Assembly: GCF_000686705.1 (NCBI RefSeq)
Contig: NZ_JMLJ01000019.1
Coordinates: forward strand, 1 to 57,693
Origin: Clostridium hydrogeniformans DSM 21757
GTDB lineage: Bacteria; Bacillota; Clostridia; Clostridiales; Clostridiaceae
DNA: 57,693 bases
Reading direction: 5' to 3'
Shown here: in pieces, positions 24,169-33,001 of the stretch
Numbering within the stretch: position 1 is the first letter of the stretch
Layout of the letters: every line of letters starts with the position of its first letter
Position numbers and translations under genes: made by a program
The notes under the pieces: model-generated
The model's input: only the letters and a program-made list of their open reading frames with translations
What the model was told of the DNA's origin: nothing
The model's database searches: none

Positions 24169-25394
24169 TGGAATTTGAACAGTTTGGTGAAAAAGCTTGG
24201 AACTTCATTGATACACCAGTAATTTTAGATGCAAGTATTAATATTTTAGAGGGAAGTGTAAGAAGTGGTAAGACTATAGCAATGCTTCTTAAATGGCTTA
24301 GATATGTAGAAGAAGGCCCGAAAGGTCTATTGATAATGACAGGAGTATCTAAAGACACCGTATATGATAATGTTCTTAGAGATTTATTTGAGACCTTATA
24401 TGAAGAAGATTATTCCTATAATAGACAATCAGGAGACCTAAGGATATTTGATAGAGAGATAAAAGTTATAGGGGCAAAAGATGAAGGTTCAGAAAAGTAT
24501 TTAAGGGGTAAAACTTTGGCAGGAGCCTATTGTGATGAGTTATCCTTAATGCCTGAAAAATTCTTCAAGCAATTACTTAATAGACTTTCAATTAAAGGAG
24601 CTAAACTGTATGGAACTACTAACCCAGATAGCCCATACCATTATCTTTATACAGAATATATAACAGATAAAGAAAAACTAGAGAGTGGAATGGTTAAGGT
24701 TTATCATTTTATGTTAGATGATAATCCAAGTTTAGATGATGAATACAAAACCTTTATTAAGAATGCTTATACTGGATTTTGGTATGAACGAATGATTTTA
24801 GGGTTATGGGTAATTGCTCAAGGTGCTATATATGGAATGTGGGATAAAGAATTAAACACTTTTATAGATGAAGATTTACCGCCAGGATTTAAAAGTATGG
24901 CCCAAAGGTATATTTCAATTGACTATGGAGCATCAAACCCTACAACCTTTTTAGATATTTGGGATGATGGAGATACAGTTTGGATATTAGATGAGTATTA
25001 CCATGATAACAATAAAAAAGGACAAAAAGAAAATTCACAGTATGCAGAAGATTTAGTAAAGTTTATAGGAAGTGATTATCCTAGATTTGTTATTATAGAT
25101 CCATCAGCTAAAAGTTTAAAAATATCTATAAGAAATAAAGGAATAAGAACCAAAGATGCAGATAATGATGTATTAGAAGGAATAAGAATGGTATCTACAA
25201 TGATATCTAATAGAAAATTAAAAGTTCATAGGAAAAACTGTCCTAATTTTCTAGAAGAAGTGGCAGGGTATGTATGGGATGAAAAAGCAGCCTTACGTGG
25301 AGAAGATAAACCAGTAAAAAGTAAGGACCATACTTTAGATGCAGCAAGATATTTTGTGAAAACTATAATTAAGTCTAGAAGGTTAGCAAGATAA
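24168..25394 (+). CDS. terL: Terminase large subunit, PBSX type
   Basis: 408 residues. ATPase: Walker A EGSVRSGKTIAML (about 26-38) and Walker B LAGAYCDELS (about 111-120). Nuclease: first acidic residue in ISIDYGASNPT (about 244-254), IIDPSAKS (about 305-312) and the final DHTLDAARYF (about 386-395). It drives DNA into the prohead and cuts it. ATG overlaps the terS stop. A terminator follows at 25405-25432. Confidence 0.97.
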   Translation: MEFEQFGEKAWNFIDTPVILDASINILEGSVRSGKTIAMLLKWLRYVEEGPKGLLIMTGVSKDTVYDNVLRDLFETLYEEDYSYNRQSGDLRIFDREIKVIGAKDEGSEKYLRGKTLAGAYCDELSLMPEKFFKQLLNRLSIKGAKLYGTTNPDSPYHYLYTEYITDKEKLESGMVKVYHFMLDDNPSLDDEYKTFIKNAYTGFWYERMILGLWVIAQGAIYGMWDKELNTFIDEDLPPGFKSMAQRYISIDYGASNPTTFLDIWDDGDTVWILDEYYHDNNKKGQKENSQYAEDLVKFIGSDYPRFVIIDPSAKSLKISIRNKGIRTKDADNDVLEGIRMVSTMISNRKLKVHRKNCPNFLEEVAGYVWDEKAALRGEDKPVKSKDHTLDAARYFVKTIIKSRRLAR

Positions 25395-25404
25395 GTCATA
25401 AGAG

Positions 25405-25432
25405 ATAACATCTATTGAAGATGTTATTTTTA
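25405..25432 (+). terminator. Hairpin terminator between terL and portal
   Basis: ATAACATCT/AGATGTTAT stem (9 bp) with an ATTGA loop and TTTTATTTT tail. Similar weak terminators recur inside the late operon (32191, 29252), probably tuning expression by partial read-through. Confidence 0.75.
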
Positions 25433-25454
25433 TTTTGCATGAAAGGAGGTAACC

Positions 25455-26918
25455 ATGAAGAAGAAAAGGAATAAGAGATATTCTAGGGATTCTAAACCTA
25501 GAATAAAAAAAGATAATAGAGTTATGGCAATAGATGCTTTTTCTAATGTTCTTGCAAGGCTAGGAGCAGGTACACCTAATCTTTTAGAAGGTACAGACTA
25601 TCCAATGACTAGACTTACACAGAATTTTCAGCTTATGAATAGTCTTTATAGATCGCATTGGATAGTAAGAAAGGTAATAGATTGTATTCCGGAAGACATG
25701 TGTAAGAATTGGATAAATATAAAAACTCAATTATCTCCTAATGATTTAGATAGGTTTATAAAGTTAGAGAGAACAACTAGGGTACAAAGAGATATATTAC
25801 AAGGATTAAAATGGGGAAGACTTTATGGTGGAGCTGGAGCAGTAATTATAATAGATGGACATGAGGATATACTAAACACTCCTTTAGATTATGACATGAT
25901 AATGCCTGGAAGTTTTAAAGGAATGATAGTAACAGATAGATGGTGTGGTTTAACTCCTGGTGATGAAATTATAGAAGACTTAGGAAGTCCAGACTTTGGA
26001 TTACCTAAATACTATGATTGGAATACAGAAGCAGGTGGATGCATAAGAGTACACCATAGCAGGGTTCTTAGATTCATAGGAAGAGAACTTCCTAACTGGG
26101 AAAGGTATACTGAACAACAGTGGGGTGCTTCAGAAGTAGAAGTAATCTTTGATGAATTAAAGAAACGAGATAATACTAGTTGGAATATAGCACAGCTTGT
26201 ATTCTTAGCTAACTTAAGAGTATTAAAGATGGCTGACTTAGGAGAGTTGCTTGCTGTAGCAGATGAACAGGCTCAGAAAGAATTATATGATACTGTACAG
26301 GCTCAAAACTGGTTAATGTCTAATATGGGGATGTATATATTAAATAAAGATGATGATTTTCAAACACACCAATATTCATTTAGTGGGCTTAACGATATAT
26401 ATGAAAGCTTTATGTTAGATGTAGCAGGTGCTGCTGAAATACCAGTTACTAAACTATTTGGTAGAAGTCCAGCGGGGTTTAATGCTACTGGAGAATCAGA
26501 TTTACAAAATTACTATGATGTAATTGAGCAGAAACAAGCATCACAGCTATATCCAGTACTAGATAAGTTACTACCTATAATGTTTATGAGTGAGTTTGGA
26601 GCTATACCAGATGATTTGGACTATGAGTTCAATTCAATAGGTTCTCCAAAAGAAACAGAATTATCGGATATAGTTGATAAAAAATCTAATGCAATAATTA
26701 ATGTATTTAATGCTGGACTAATAAGTCAAAAGACTTCATTAAAGGAATTAAAGCAAATGGGAGAAACAACAGGGATGTTTACTAACATAAGTGATGAAGA
26801 TATAGAAAATGCTGATGAAGATATAGATCCAGTAGGTGATGTACCAGAGGAGAATGGAGAATTAGATTATGAAGAATTACAAGGATACACAATTAAGGAG
26901 GAAAAGAAATATGGATAA
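25455..26918 (+). CDS. Portal protein, DUF1073 type
   Basis: 487 residues. Typical segments: DAFSNVLARLGAGTPN, SHWIVRKVIDCIPEDM, GLKWGRLYGGAGAVII, IRVHHSRVLRFIGRELPNWE and AAEIPVTKLFGRSPAGFNAT. It forms the dodecameric vertex through which DNA enters. AAAGGAGGT precedes the start. Followed by small ORFs and the head morphogenesis protein in the usual order. Confidence 0.93.
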   Translation: MKKKRNKRYSRDSKPRIKKDNRVMAIDAFSNVLARLGAGTPNLLEGTDYPMTRLTQNFQLMNSLYRSHWIVRKVIDCIPEDMCKNWINIKTQLSPNDLDRFIKLERTTRVQRDILQGLKWGRLYGGAGAVIIIDGHEDILNTPLDYDMIMPGSFKGMIVTDRWCGLTPGDEIIEDLGSPDFGLPKYYDWNTEAGGCIRVHHSRVLRFIGRELPNWERYTEQQWGASEVEVIFDELKKRDNTSWNIAQLVFLANLRVLKMADLGELLAVADEQAQKELYDTVQAQNWLMSNMGMYILNKDDDFQTHQYSFSGLNDIYESFMLDVAGAAEIPVTKLFGRSPAGFNATGESDLQNYYDVIEQKQASQLYPVLDKLLPIMFMSEFGAIPDDLDYEFNSIGSPKETELSDIVDKKSNAIINVFNAGLISQKTSLKELKQMGETTGMFTNISDEDIENADEDIDPVGDVPEENGELDYEELQGYTIKEEKKYG

Positions 26919-27069
26919 TCTGAAGGAAATTAATGAGCTAAAAAATCTATGTACACCAATAGTAGAGTATTTAAAAGAGAATTACGACCCATATTGTAAA
27001 GTTATTATATCAGACAATGAAATAAAGCTAGTATCTACGAAAATAGGAATACCAATTAATCAAGAGTAA
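26911..27069 (+). CDS. Small unknown protein (52 aa) after portal
   Basis: ATG overlaps the portal stop by eight bases, with AAGGAGG inside the portal end. Product: MDNLKEINELKNLCTPIVEY, then NYDPYCKVIISDNEIKLVST. Such small ORFs occur at this position in many Firmicutes phages; function unknown. Confidence 0.7.
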   Translation: MDNLKEINELKNLCTPIVEYLKENYDPYCKVIISDNEIKLVSTKIGIPINQE

Positions 27070-27098
27070 TAGATTGTACTTTTATAGGAGGAAATTAA

Positions 27099-27311
27099 AT
27101 GGATATAATTTCAGAGCGAATTGTTAATATCTATAAATTAGAGAATAAAATAAAGTCTGCTCGCTGTAATGCTGATAATATCGAAAGGTTTATCAAAGAA
27201 AAAAATTACAACAGAGCAGAAGAATTTTCAAAAATACTTTCATTACAAATGCATGAACTTGATTGTTTTGAATTTCAAATAGAGCATAGGAAAATAAATA
27301 AAATAGATTAA
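27099..27311 (+). CDS. Small helical unknown protein (70 aa)
   Basis: RBS ATAGGAGG. 70 residues, helical (RIVNIYKLENKIKSARCNAD, RAEEFSKILSLQMHELDCFE). No family recognised. It lies in the portal-to-morphogenesis gap, converging on the broken minus-strand gene at 27315. Confidence 0.6.
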   Translation: MDIISERIVNIYKLENKIKSARCNADNIERFIKEKNYNRAEEFSKILSLQMHELDCFEFQIEHRKINKID

Positions 27312-27314
27312 TAC

Positions 27315-27569
27315 TTATTTATTTAAATCAATTGTTGGTTCAAAAGAATTTAATTCATTACAAGGATATTCTTTACAAAAAGCGTAAAGAGCTAATTTAC
27401 GGTTTCTTTTATATTCTGGTAAGTTATTATTTTCAATTATTGGGCAAATACCAAATTGAAATTCAGCTTTATAGGTATCTCCAATAAGCTTGTATTTACC
27501 AGAAACAGATAAATCAATATTTCAAAATGAACAATGAATCTTTTTACTAACCAATGTATAGTATGGCAT
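27315..27569 (-). pseudogene. Minus-strand small gene interrupted by one UGA
   Basis: A frame of 85 codons on the minus strand starts at ATG 27569 after GGAGGTG and ends with TAA at 27315-27317, broken only by TGA at 27522-27524 (codon 16). Before the stop: PYYTLVSKKIHCSF; after: NIDLSVSGKYKLIGDTYKAE, then FGICPIIENN and ALYAFCKEYPC. Trp (TGG) would be the simplest original codon. It is probably a recent nonsense mutation or a sequence error. The protein has several Cys and may bind zinc. It is an inserted opposite-strand gene in the head operon. Confidence 0.65.
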
Positions 27570-27624
27570 AAATGAACACCTCCTTTAAGAATATTTTAAC
27601 ATTAAATTATAAGTTGGTGATAAT

Positions 27625-28470
27625 ATGACACTGAGAAAAAATACGGCTAAAGACCTTTGGAAGCCTAAAAGAAGAATAGAGGAAATGTATAAACGAACCT
27701 TAAAGCAGATAGCAAGTCAGATACAGGTTAAATTAAAAGATGCTAAGACAATAGAGGAAATATTAGTAGAACTTAAAAAAGCAATCAATAGTCCAGAGTT
27801 TAGCAGGTATGCAGATAGAGCAGCTATGAAAATGGTAACTAGTTTATTTGCAGATGCAGGACATACCTGGAGGCAAGCAGCTAGGAAGAATAGTAAAGGT
27901 AAGGGTATATACGAAGCATTAAAGAGAGAACTTAATGGGCCTATAGGTGGATCTATCAATGAACAAATACGAAGAAATGCACATTTAATAAAAAGCATGC
28001 CTTTAAGTATATCTAAAGATATTACAGAACATGTATCTAAAGAAGCCTTTAAGGGTAGAAGAGCAGAGTATATAGCAGAGGATTTACAAAAGGAAATACC
28101 AACTATGTTTGAGTCTAAAGCTAAGCTAATAGCTAGAACAGAAGTAAGTAAAACTTCTACAGCATTAACTAAGGCTAGATGTGAAAACATGGGGATCGAT
28201 TGGTATATATGGCGTACATCAGAAGACCAGAGAGTAAGAAAGAGTCACTACCATATGGAAGGGGTGATTGTTAATTGGAACAATCCACCTAGCCCTGAAG
28301 CTTTAAACAATGAAAAGAATGTAGGTTATTATCATGCAGGTAATATTTATAATTGTAGATGTTACCCAGAAGCAGTAATAATCTTAGATTTAATTAAATG
28401 GCCATCTAAAGTTTATTACAATGGTTCTATAGTAAGAATGACTAGAAAGCAATTTGAAGAAATAATGTGA
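27625..28470 (+). CDS. Head morphogenesis protein, SPP1 gp7 / Mu F-like
   Basis: 281 residues. The C-terminal half has the gp7 family pattern: LIARTEVSKTSTALTKARCE, WYIWRTSEDQRVRKSHYHME, then YYHAGNIYNCRCYPEAV. It is a minor head protein, probably bound at the portal and injected or used in assembly. GGTGATAAT precedes ATG. Confidence 0.9.
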   Translation: MTLRKNTAKDLWKPKRRIEEMYKRTLKQIASQIQVKLKDAKTIEEILVELKKAINSPEFSRYADRAAMKMVTSLFADAGHTWRQAARKNSKGKGIYEALKRELNGPIGGSINEQIRRNAHLIKSMPLSISKDITEHVSKEAFKGRRAEYIAEDLQKEIPTMFESKAKLIARTEVSKTSTALTKARCENMGIDWYIWRTSEDQRVRKSHYHMEGVIVNWNNPPSPEALNNEKNVGYYHAGNIYNCRCYPEAVIILDLIKWPSKVYYNGSIVRMTRKQFEEIM

Positions 28471-28481
28471 TATTTAAAAAG

Positions 28482-28492
28482 TATGTTATAAT
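28482..28492 (+). promoter_or_regulatory. Extended -10 promoter of the acetyltransferase moron
   Basis: TG-T-TATAAT (TATAAT at 28487-28492) lies 47 bp before the acetyltransferase start. No good -35 was seen, as is usual for extended -10 promoters. The gene also has its own terminator, so it can be read independently of late transcription. Confidence 0.6.
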
Positions 28493-28538
28493 TTACTAAA
28501 TGTAGATTGATAAATTGGAATCTGAAGGAGAAATTTTT

Positions 28539-29117
28539 ATGAAAGATAATTCATTTATAGAAACTGAAAGGCTGATATTAAGAAAGTTTACTGAAAAAGA
28601 TATAGATGCTTTTTTTTCGATTTTAAGTGATAAAGAGGTAAATAAATTTTTACCAATGTTCCCGCTTAAAGATATTGAAGAAGCAAAACAATACTTGCAA
28701 GAAAGATATCTAGTGTCAAACGGTTATCATTATGCTATTTGCTTGAAAGTAGATAACGTACCTATAGGATTTATTAATGTAAGTGATAATGAAAGTCACG
28801 ACTTAGGATATGGATTAAAAAAGGAGTTTTGGCATAAAGGAATTGTAACAGAAGCAAGTAAAGTAGTCATAGAACAGCTTGAAAAAGATGGTATTCCTTA
28901 TATTACAGCTACACATGATGTTAAAAATCCAAGAAGTGGGGCTATAATGAAAAAAATAGGAATGACTTACCAATATTCATATGAGGAACAATGGCAACCA
29001 AAGGATATACTTGTAACCTTTAGGATGTATCAATTAAACTTTGATGAGCAAAAAGATAGAGTATACAAAGAATACTGGAATAAGTACCCTGTCCATTTTA
29101 TTGAAAAAGATGTTTAA
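28539..29117 (+). CDS. GNAT family N-acetyltransferase (moron)
   Basis: The frame opens at 28515; GAAGGAGAAA supports ATG 28539, giving 192 residues. RimJ/RimL-type GNAT: TERLILRKFTEKDIDAFFSI, then LGYGLKKEFWHKGIVTEASK (acetyl-CoA loop region) and KNPRSGAIMKKIGMTYQYSY. Probably acetylates a small molecule or protein amine; the substrate is not predictable. It is inserted between head morphogenesis and protease genes with its own promoter and terminator, so it is likely expressed in the lysogen. It looks bacterial in origin. Confidence 0.9.
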   Translation: MKDNSFIETERLILRKFTEKDIDAFFSILSDKEVNKFLPMFPLKDIEEAKQYLQERYLVSNGYHYAICLKVDNVPIGFINVSDNESHDLGYGLKKEFWHKGIVTEASKVVIEQLEKDGIPYITATHDVKNPRSGAIMKKIGMTYQYSYEEQWQPKDILVTFRMYQLNFDEQKDRVYKEYWNKYPVHFIEKDV

Positions 29118-29180
29118 ATTCTAGCTTAGTTATGAGTATATTATAAACACATTATTAAGTAAAAAAATAAATGACATATT

Positions 29181-29224
29181 AAAATATTGCATTATTCATA
29201 AATGAATTTGCGATATTTTTTTAT
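29181..29224 (+). terminator. Terminator of the acetyltransferase unit
   Basis: AAAATATTGCA (29181-29191) pairs with TGCGATATTTT (29209-29219), with an inner ATTCAT/ATGAAT helix, followed by a T-rich tail. It closely resembles the terminator at 18991-19028 in loop sequence and form. Confidence 0.8.
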
Positions 29225-29251
29225 TACGCAATTTAAATAAATAGTGAATTA

Positions 29252-29276
29252 AGTCTTAGAAATAAGGCTTTTTTAT
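29252..29276 (+). terminator. Native late-operon terminator before the protease gene
   Basis: AGTCTTA/TAAGGCT stem (with one G-U pair), GAAA loop and a T7 tail. Two terminators in series (with 29181) fit insertion of a moron upstream of a pre-existing phage terminator. Confidence 0.7.
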
Positions 29277-29304
29277 TTTGCTTGAAAGGAGGTGATGAAG
29301 ACAT

Positions 29305-30600
29305 ATGAGAGCATTTTATGGATCTAGATTTAGTCCTAACATGACAAAGACACCTGAAGGTTTTTTAATATGCCATAACGTTCCTATTGCTCGTACAGGA
29401 TGGTATACATACTTACCTAGTGAGCTAGGAATAAAAAGTGATAAGCAGACTATAGAGGTATATAGAAGTCCAGATGAGGTATTCAATAGAGCAGCTATAG
29501 CAAGCTTCGAAGGTAAACCAGTAACAGATGACCATCCACCAGACTTATTAACTCCAGATAATATTAATATCTATTTAAGGGGTACTGTACAAAATGTAAG
29601 ACAAAGTAAAGAAGAAGATGATCTTTTAGTAGCAGACTTAGTTATCTATGATAGTTGCCTTATAAAAGAAGTAGAAGGTGGGAAAAGAGAAGTTAGTTGT
29701 GGATACGAATTTGAATGTAAAGAGAATGAAGATGGGACATATAGACAGATTAATATATGCGGTAATCATGTAGCGGTTGTTGATGCTGGAAGAGCTGGCA
29801 ATCGTGTATCTATAAAAGATTCTAAGAACAAAGAGTTGGAAGGGGAGAAGAAAGTGAGTAAAAAAGTAAAAATACCACAAAAAAGAGGACCAGTAACAAA
29901 TATATTAGCGGCATTAGGATTTAAGCACTATGCAGCTGATGCAGAACCAGATGAAATAGCTAACACTATAGATCAGTTGGTGGAAGAAAGGAAAGAAGGA
30001 GAATATGAGGATATAGAAGTAACTCCTAAGCAAGAAAATGAAGAAGCAGCTAAGGATTCAAGTCCAGAGATAGCTCAACTTACACAACAGGTATCAGGTT
30101 TAACTAAATTAGTAGAGCAATTACTTACAAAACAAAATGAAGAAAAGGCACCAGAAGAAGCAATAGATGAAATGATTAATAAGTTAGAAGAAAATACAGT
30201 AGGGGATGAAGAAGAATCAGTTACAGTTCCAGTTGGAGAGATAGGGGATGAAGATATTCCAGATGGTGTAGTAATAAGCCCTGAAGATAGACCTAAAAAC
30301 CCAATACCAGGAACTGATAGTAATCAAACTATGTTAATGGCATTAAAAGCTATGAAGCCTATAATAGCAAATATAAGTAATCCAGTAGAAAAGAAGAAAG
30401 CTTGTGATTCTCTTTTAAGTGCATTCAAGACTTCTAAGAAGACACAACAAAGTAATAATGGTTATGCAGATATATTAAGAGCACAAAAGAAGAATGCAAT
30501 GGATAGAAAAAGGGCAGATGATGAAAAAGCAAAAGAAGTAGAAGCTATAGGAGAAAATTATAAGAAGCAATTTAATCCACATTACAAGGAGGGGAAATAA
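29305..30600 (+). CDS. DUF2213 prohead protease, probably with scaffold tail
   Basis: 431 residues. Residues 1-165 match the DUF2213 type (EGFLICHNVPIARTGWYTYL, then DDHPPDLLTPDN, EVSCGYEFECK and NHVAVVDAGRAGNRVSI), a putative serine-type prohead protease. The rest is acidic and Gln/Glu-rich with helices (about 215-420), like an internal scaffold. Such fusions cut themselves out during capsid maturation. RBS AAAGGAGGTGATG. Followed by cement and capsid genes. Confidence 0.88.
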   Translation: MRAFYGSRFSPNMTKTPEGFLICHNVPIARTGWYTYLPSELGIKSDKQTIEVYRSPDEVFNRAAIASFEGKPVTDDHPPDLLTPDNINIYLRGTVQNVRQSKEEDDLLVADLVIYDSCLIKEVEGGKREVSCGYEFECKENEDGTYRQINICGNHVAVVDAGRAGNRVSIKDSKNKELEGEKKVSKKVKIPQKRGPVTNILAALGFKHYAADAEPDEIANTIDQLVEERKEGEYEDIEVTPKQENEEAAKDSSPEIAQLTQQVSGLTKLVEQLLTKQNEEKAPEEAIDEMINKLEENTVGDEEESVTVPVGEIGDEDIPDGVVISPEDRPKNPIPGTDSNQTMLMALKAMKPIIANISNPVEKKKACDSLLSAFKTSKKTQQSNNGYADILRAQKKNAMDRKRADDEKAKEVEAIGENYKKQFNPHYKEGK

Positions 30601-30601
30601 T

Positions 30602-31129
30602 ATGCCAGGAAAAGCAATAGGAATTGAACTTAATTTAGGTTATCCAGGTACAGTATCTAGGAGTGTAGATACCATAATAACAGCAAGAAAGGTAAAAAGT
30701 AAAATAGATGGTGATAAAGAAACAGCTTCTCCAGTAGCTTTTGGGGAGGCTGTTATTTTAAATCCAGATAATTCTTATAGTAAGTTTTCTAGTACTAATA
30801 TAGCAACAGATTTTGTAGGCATAGCAGTAAGAGAAGTTAAGCAGACTATAGATTATTATTCTGCTGCTAAATATTTGCCAAATGAAATTATGGACGTTCT
30901 TAATAGAGGTAGCATAACAGTTAAATGTAATAACGGTAAGCCAGCAGCAGGGGGGAAGGTTTATATAAGAATAAAAGAAAATCCAACTTTACCTAATGGA
31001 AAGATTGGACAATTTGAGGCTGTAGCAGATGGAGAAAATACTGTAGAAATTCCAAATCTAAAGTGGGCTACAGGTAAATTAGATAGTAATAAAGTAGCAG
31101 AAGTTACTATTCTTAATAGGACTATATAG
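30602..31129 (+). CDS. Capsid cement/decoration protein, Gp24-like
   Basis: 175 residues. ATG 1 bp after the protease stop, RBS AAGGAGGGG. Beta-rich: NLGYPGTVSRSVDTIITARK, AFGEAVILNPDNSYSKF, DFVGIAVREVKQTIDYYS. Sits directly before a DUF2184-type capsid gene, the usual place for structural cement proteins of this capsid class. Function inferred from context and pattern. Confidence 0.8.
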   Translation: MPGKAIGIELNLGYPGTVSRSVDTIITARKVKSKIDGDKETASPVAFGEAVILNPDNSYSKFSSTNIATDFVGIAVREVKQTIDYYSAAKYLPNEIMDVLNRGSITVKCNNGKPAAGGKVYIRIKENPTLPNGKIGQFEAVADGENTVEIPNLKWATGKLDSNKVAEVTILNRTI

Positions 31130-31140
31130 GAGGTGCAGGA

Positions 31141-32169
31141 ATGAAAGGAACAACGAATATAAATGCTTTTAATGGACAGGTGCATAATGCATTTAATAAC
31201 ATAACACCAACTAGAACAGCTTTGGATGCAGCAAGTGATGGATCAGGGATGGCCTTCTTAGTTGGAGAGTTAGAAAAAAGAGATGCTAAGCTAAATGAAC
31301 CACTAACAAGTGTTACATGGATGAGAGATATAGTAGCTAAGACCGGTGGAGGATGGATAGAAAATACATCTAATTTATTTGTTGACTATGCTACTACAGG
31401 TGGTAATAACTATGGATTAATTAGAGGACAGACAAACAACATACCTGTAATGCAAGCTAATACAAGTAAAGATACATTTAAGGTGTTCCCTTGGTCTAAT
31501 ATACTAAAAGTACCTTTTATAGATCAACAGAAAATGCAATCTATAGGAAGATCCCTTGATAGCATATTAGATGATGGTATTAGATTAAACTACAATAAAA
31601 CTATAGATTACATGGTTTATAGAGGTGTAGAGGAAGAAGAAGTCTATGGATTAGTTAATAATACAGCAATTACTATTACAAGTGTGGCTAAAGGTGAAAA
31701 AGGAAAATCAGAATGGGCTACTAAAACAGCAGATGAAATATTAGATGATATAAATACAGTACTTACAGAAGCATGGACCAATAGCGAGTATGATTTAGGA
31801 GGTATGCCAAACCATATATTAATATCTCCACAGCAATACACTTACATTGCTACTAGAAAGGTTAGTGAGGCAGGAAATGTGTCTATTCTAACTTATCTAT
31901 TAGAAAATAACATAGCTAAGAACCAAGGAGTTGAGCTTGCAATAGTTCCTTGTAGATGGTGTGTAGGTGCTGGGCTTAACAAGACTAACCGTATGGTGGC
32001 TTATGTAAATGATGAAAGTAAAACACTAATTGATATACCAGTACCAATTATGAGAGCAATGACACAGCCTAGTGTAGGAGATGTTGCTTATTTAACTGCA
32101 TATATGGCTAATATAGGACAAACTAAGTTCTTATATACACAATGTGTTTTATATGCAGATGGAATATAA
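31141..32169 (+). CDS. Major capsid protein, DUF2184 type
   Basis: 342 residues: ALDAASDGSGMAFLVGELEK, WIENTSNLFVDYATTGGNN, DYMVYRGVEEEEVYGLVNN, MPNHILISPQQYTYIATRKV, then MRAMTQPSVGDVAYLTAYMA. This is the DUF2184 coat-protein pattern. It follows protease/scaffold and cement genes with a GGAGGTG ribosome site and is followed by a terminator, consistent with high expression. Confidence 0.93.
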   Translation: MKGTTNINAFNGQVHNAFNNITPTRTALDAASDGSGMAFLVGELEKRDAKLNEPLTSVTWMRDIVAKTGGGWIENTSNLFVDYATTGGNNYGLIRGQTNNIPVMQANTSKDTFKVFPWSNILKVPFIDQQKMQSIGRSLDSILDDGIRLNYNKTIDYMVYRGVEEEEVYGLVNNTAITITSVAKGEKGKSEWATKTADEILDDINTVLTEAWTNSEYDLGGMPNHILISPQQYTYIATRKVSEAGNVSILTYLLENNIAKNQGVELAIVPCRWCVGAGLNKTNRMVAYVNDESKTLIDIPVPIMRAMTQPSVGDVAYLTAYMANIGQTKFLYTQCVLYADGI

Positions 32170-32190
32170 AAGTAATTAAAATTAATAAAT

Positions 32191-32221
32191 AAAAAGCTTT
32201 AGTGTGATGCTAAAGCTTTTT
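32191..32221 (+). terminator. Terminator after the major capsid gene
   Basis: AAAAAGCTTTAG/CTAAAGCTTTTT (12 bp arms) with a TGTGATG loop, followed by TCTATTT. Probably a partial terminator that keeps capsid mRNA in excess over downstream genes. Confidence 0.8.
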
Positions 32222-32240
32222 CTATTTAAGGAGGAAGAAT

Positions 32241-32501
32241 ATGAGAATATATACAAACAAATCATTACTTTTTATAAATGGAGATGAAAAAATTAAAGTT
32301 AAAAATCTTGAAATAATAGATGTACCAGAATGGATAGAGAATACAGGTCTTTTTAGCTTAGCTAAATCGGATGGAACTTTAACAGTGATAGAAAGTAAAG
32401 AGGATAAAATAGCAGCAGAAAATGGTGATCTAAGAAAGCAAAGCAAGACTAAAGGTAAAGCAAATAAAGATGAAGTAGAAGAAATAGAAAAAAGTGAATA
32501 G
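32241..32501 (+). CDS. Small head-operon protein (86 aa)
   Basis: 86 residues: a beta-rich first half (YTNKSLLFINGDEKIKVKNL, then DVPEWIENTGLFSLAKSDGT) and an acidic/basic tail. Found at this position, just after the capsid, in related phages; no function known. RBS AAGGAGGAAG. Confidence 0.75.
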   Translation: MRIYTNKSLLFINGDEKIKVKNLEIIDVPEWIENTGLFSLAKSDGTLTVIESKEDKIAAENGDLRKQSKTKGKANKDEVEEIEKSE

Positions 32502-32509
32502 GTGATTTT

Positions 32510-32989
32510 ATGAGTACTTTCAATGGGTTAATAAGTAGTGCTGGAAATATGAAGCCTGGAACTAATCCACCTTTTACATTAGAAAATTTCTATGAGGTAT
32601 ATCCACAGTTTGGAGAGAATGCAGAGGGGAATTATACAGTACCTAAAATAGTATTAGATATGTATTTAGATATGGCCAATGCCTGTATTAAAGAAAGTAG
32701 ATGGCATAGACAATGGAGATATGGAATGTGTTTATTTATTGCACATTTTTGTACCTTATACTTACAAGGCGTAGCTGATGTTAATGGTGGAGTTAAAGGC
32801 ATATTAGAAGCAGGTAAAACACGAGGACTAGACACATCCATAAGTGTTGGGGATGTATCTATATCAACAGATTATAGTATTACTATGAGTAATATAGAAG
32901 GCTGGGATGGTTGGAGCTTAAGTACTTATGGTCAGCAACTAATAACCTTAGGTAAGTTAGTTGGAAAAGGTGGAATGTATGTGTATTAA
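32510..32989 (+). CDS. Head-tail adaptor, DUF4054 type
   Basis: 159 residues: NFYEVYPQFGENAEGNYTVP, then MYLDMANACIKESRWHRQWR, LFIAHFCTLYLQG and ISTDYSITMSNIEGWDGW. The helical fold and location match DUF4054 connector (head completion) proteins that bind below the portal. Confidence 0.85.
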   Translation: MSTFNGLISSAGNMKPGTNPPFTLENFYEVYPQFGENAEGNYTVPKIVLDMYLDMANACIKESRWHRQWRYGMCLFIAHFCTLYLQGVADVNGGVKGILEAGKTRGLDTSISVGDVSISTDYSITMSNIEGWDGWSLSTYGQQLITLGKLVGKGGMYVY

Positions 32990-33001
32990 GGGTGTTCTTA
33001 T

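Noticed and set aside
27522-27524. UGA as selenocysteine or Trp codon
   Set aside because: No SECIS-like structure or selenium genes seen, and the other genes use UGA as a stop; a nonsense mutation or error is simpler.
27717-28190. Minus-strand open frame of 157 codons
   Set aside because: Lies wholly inside the head morphogenesis gene; Ser/Leu-rich composition is that of an antisense shadow.
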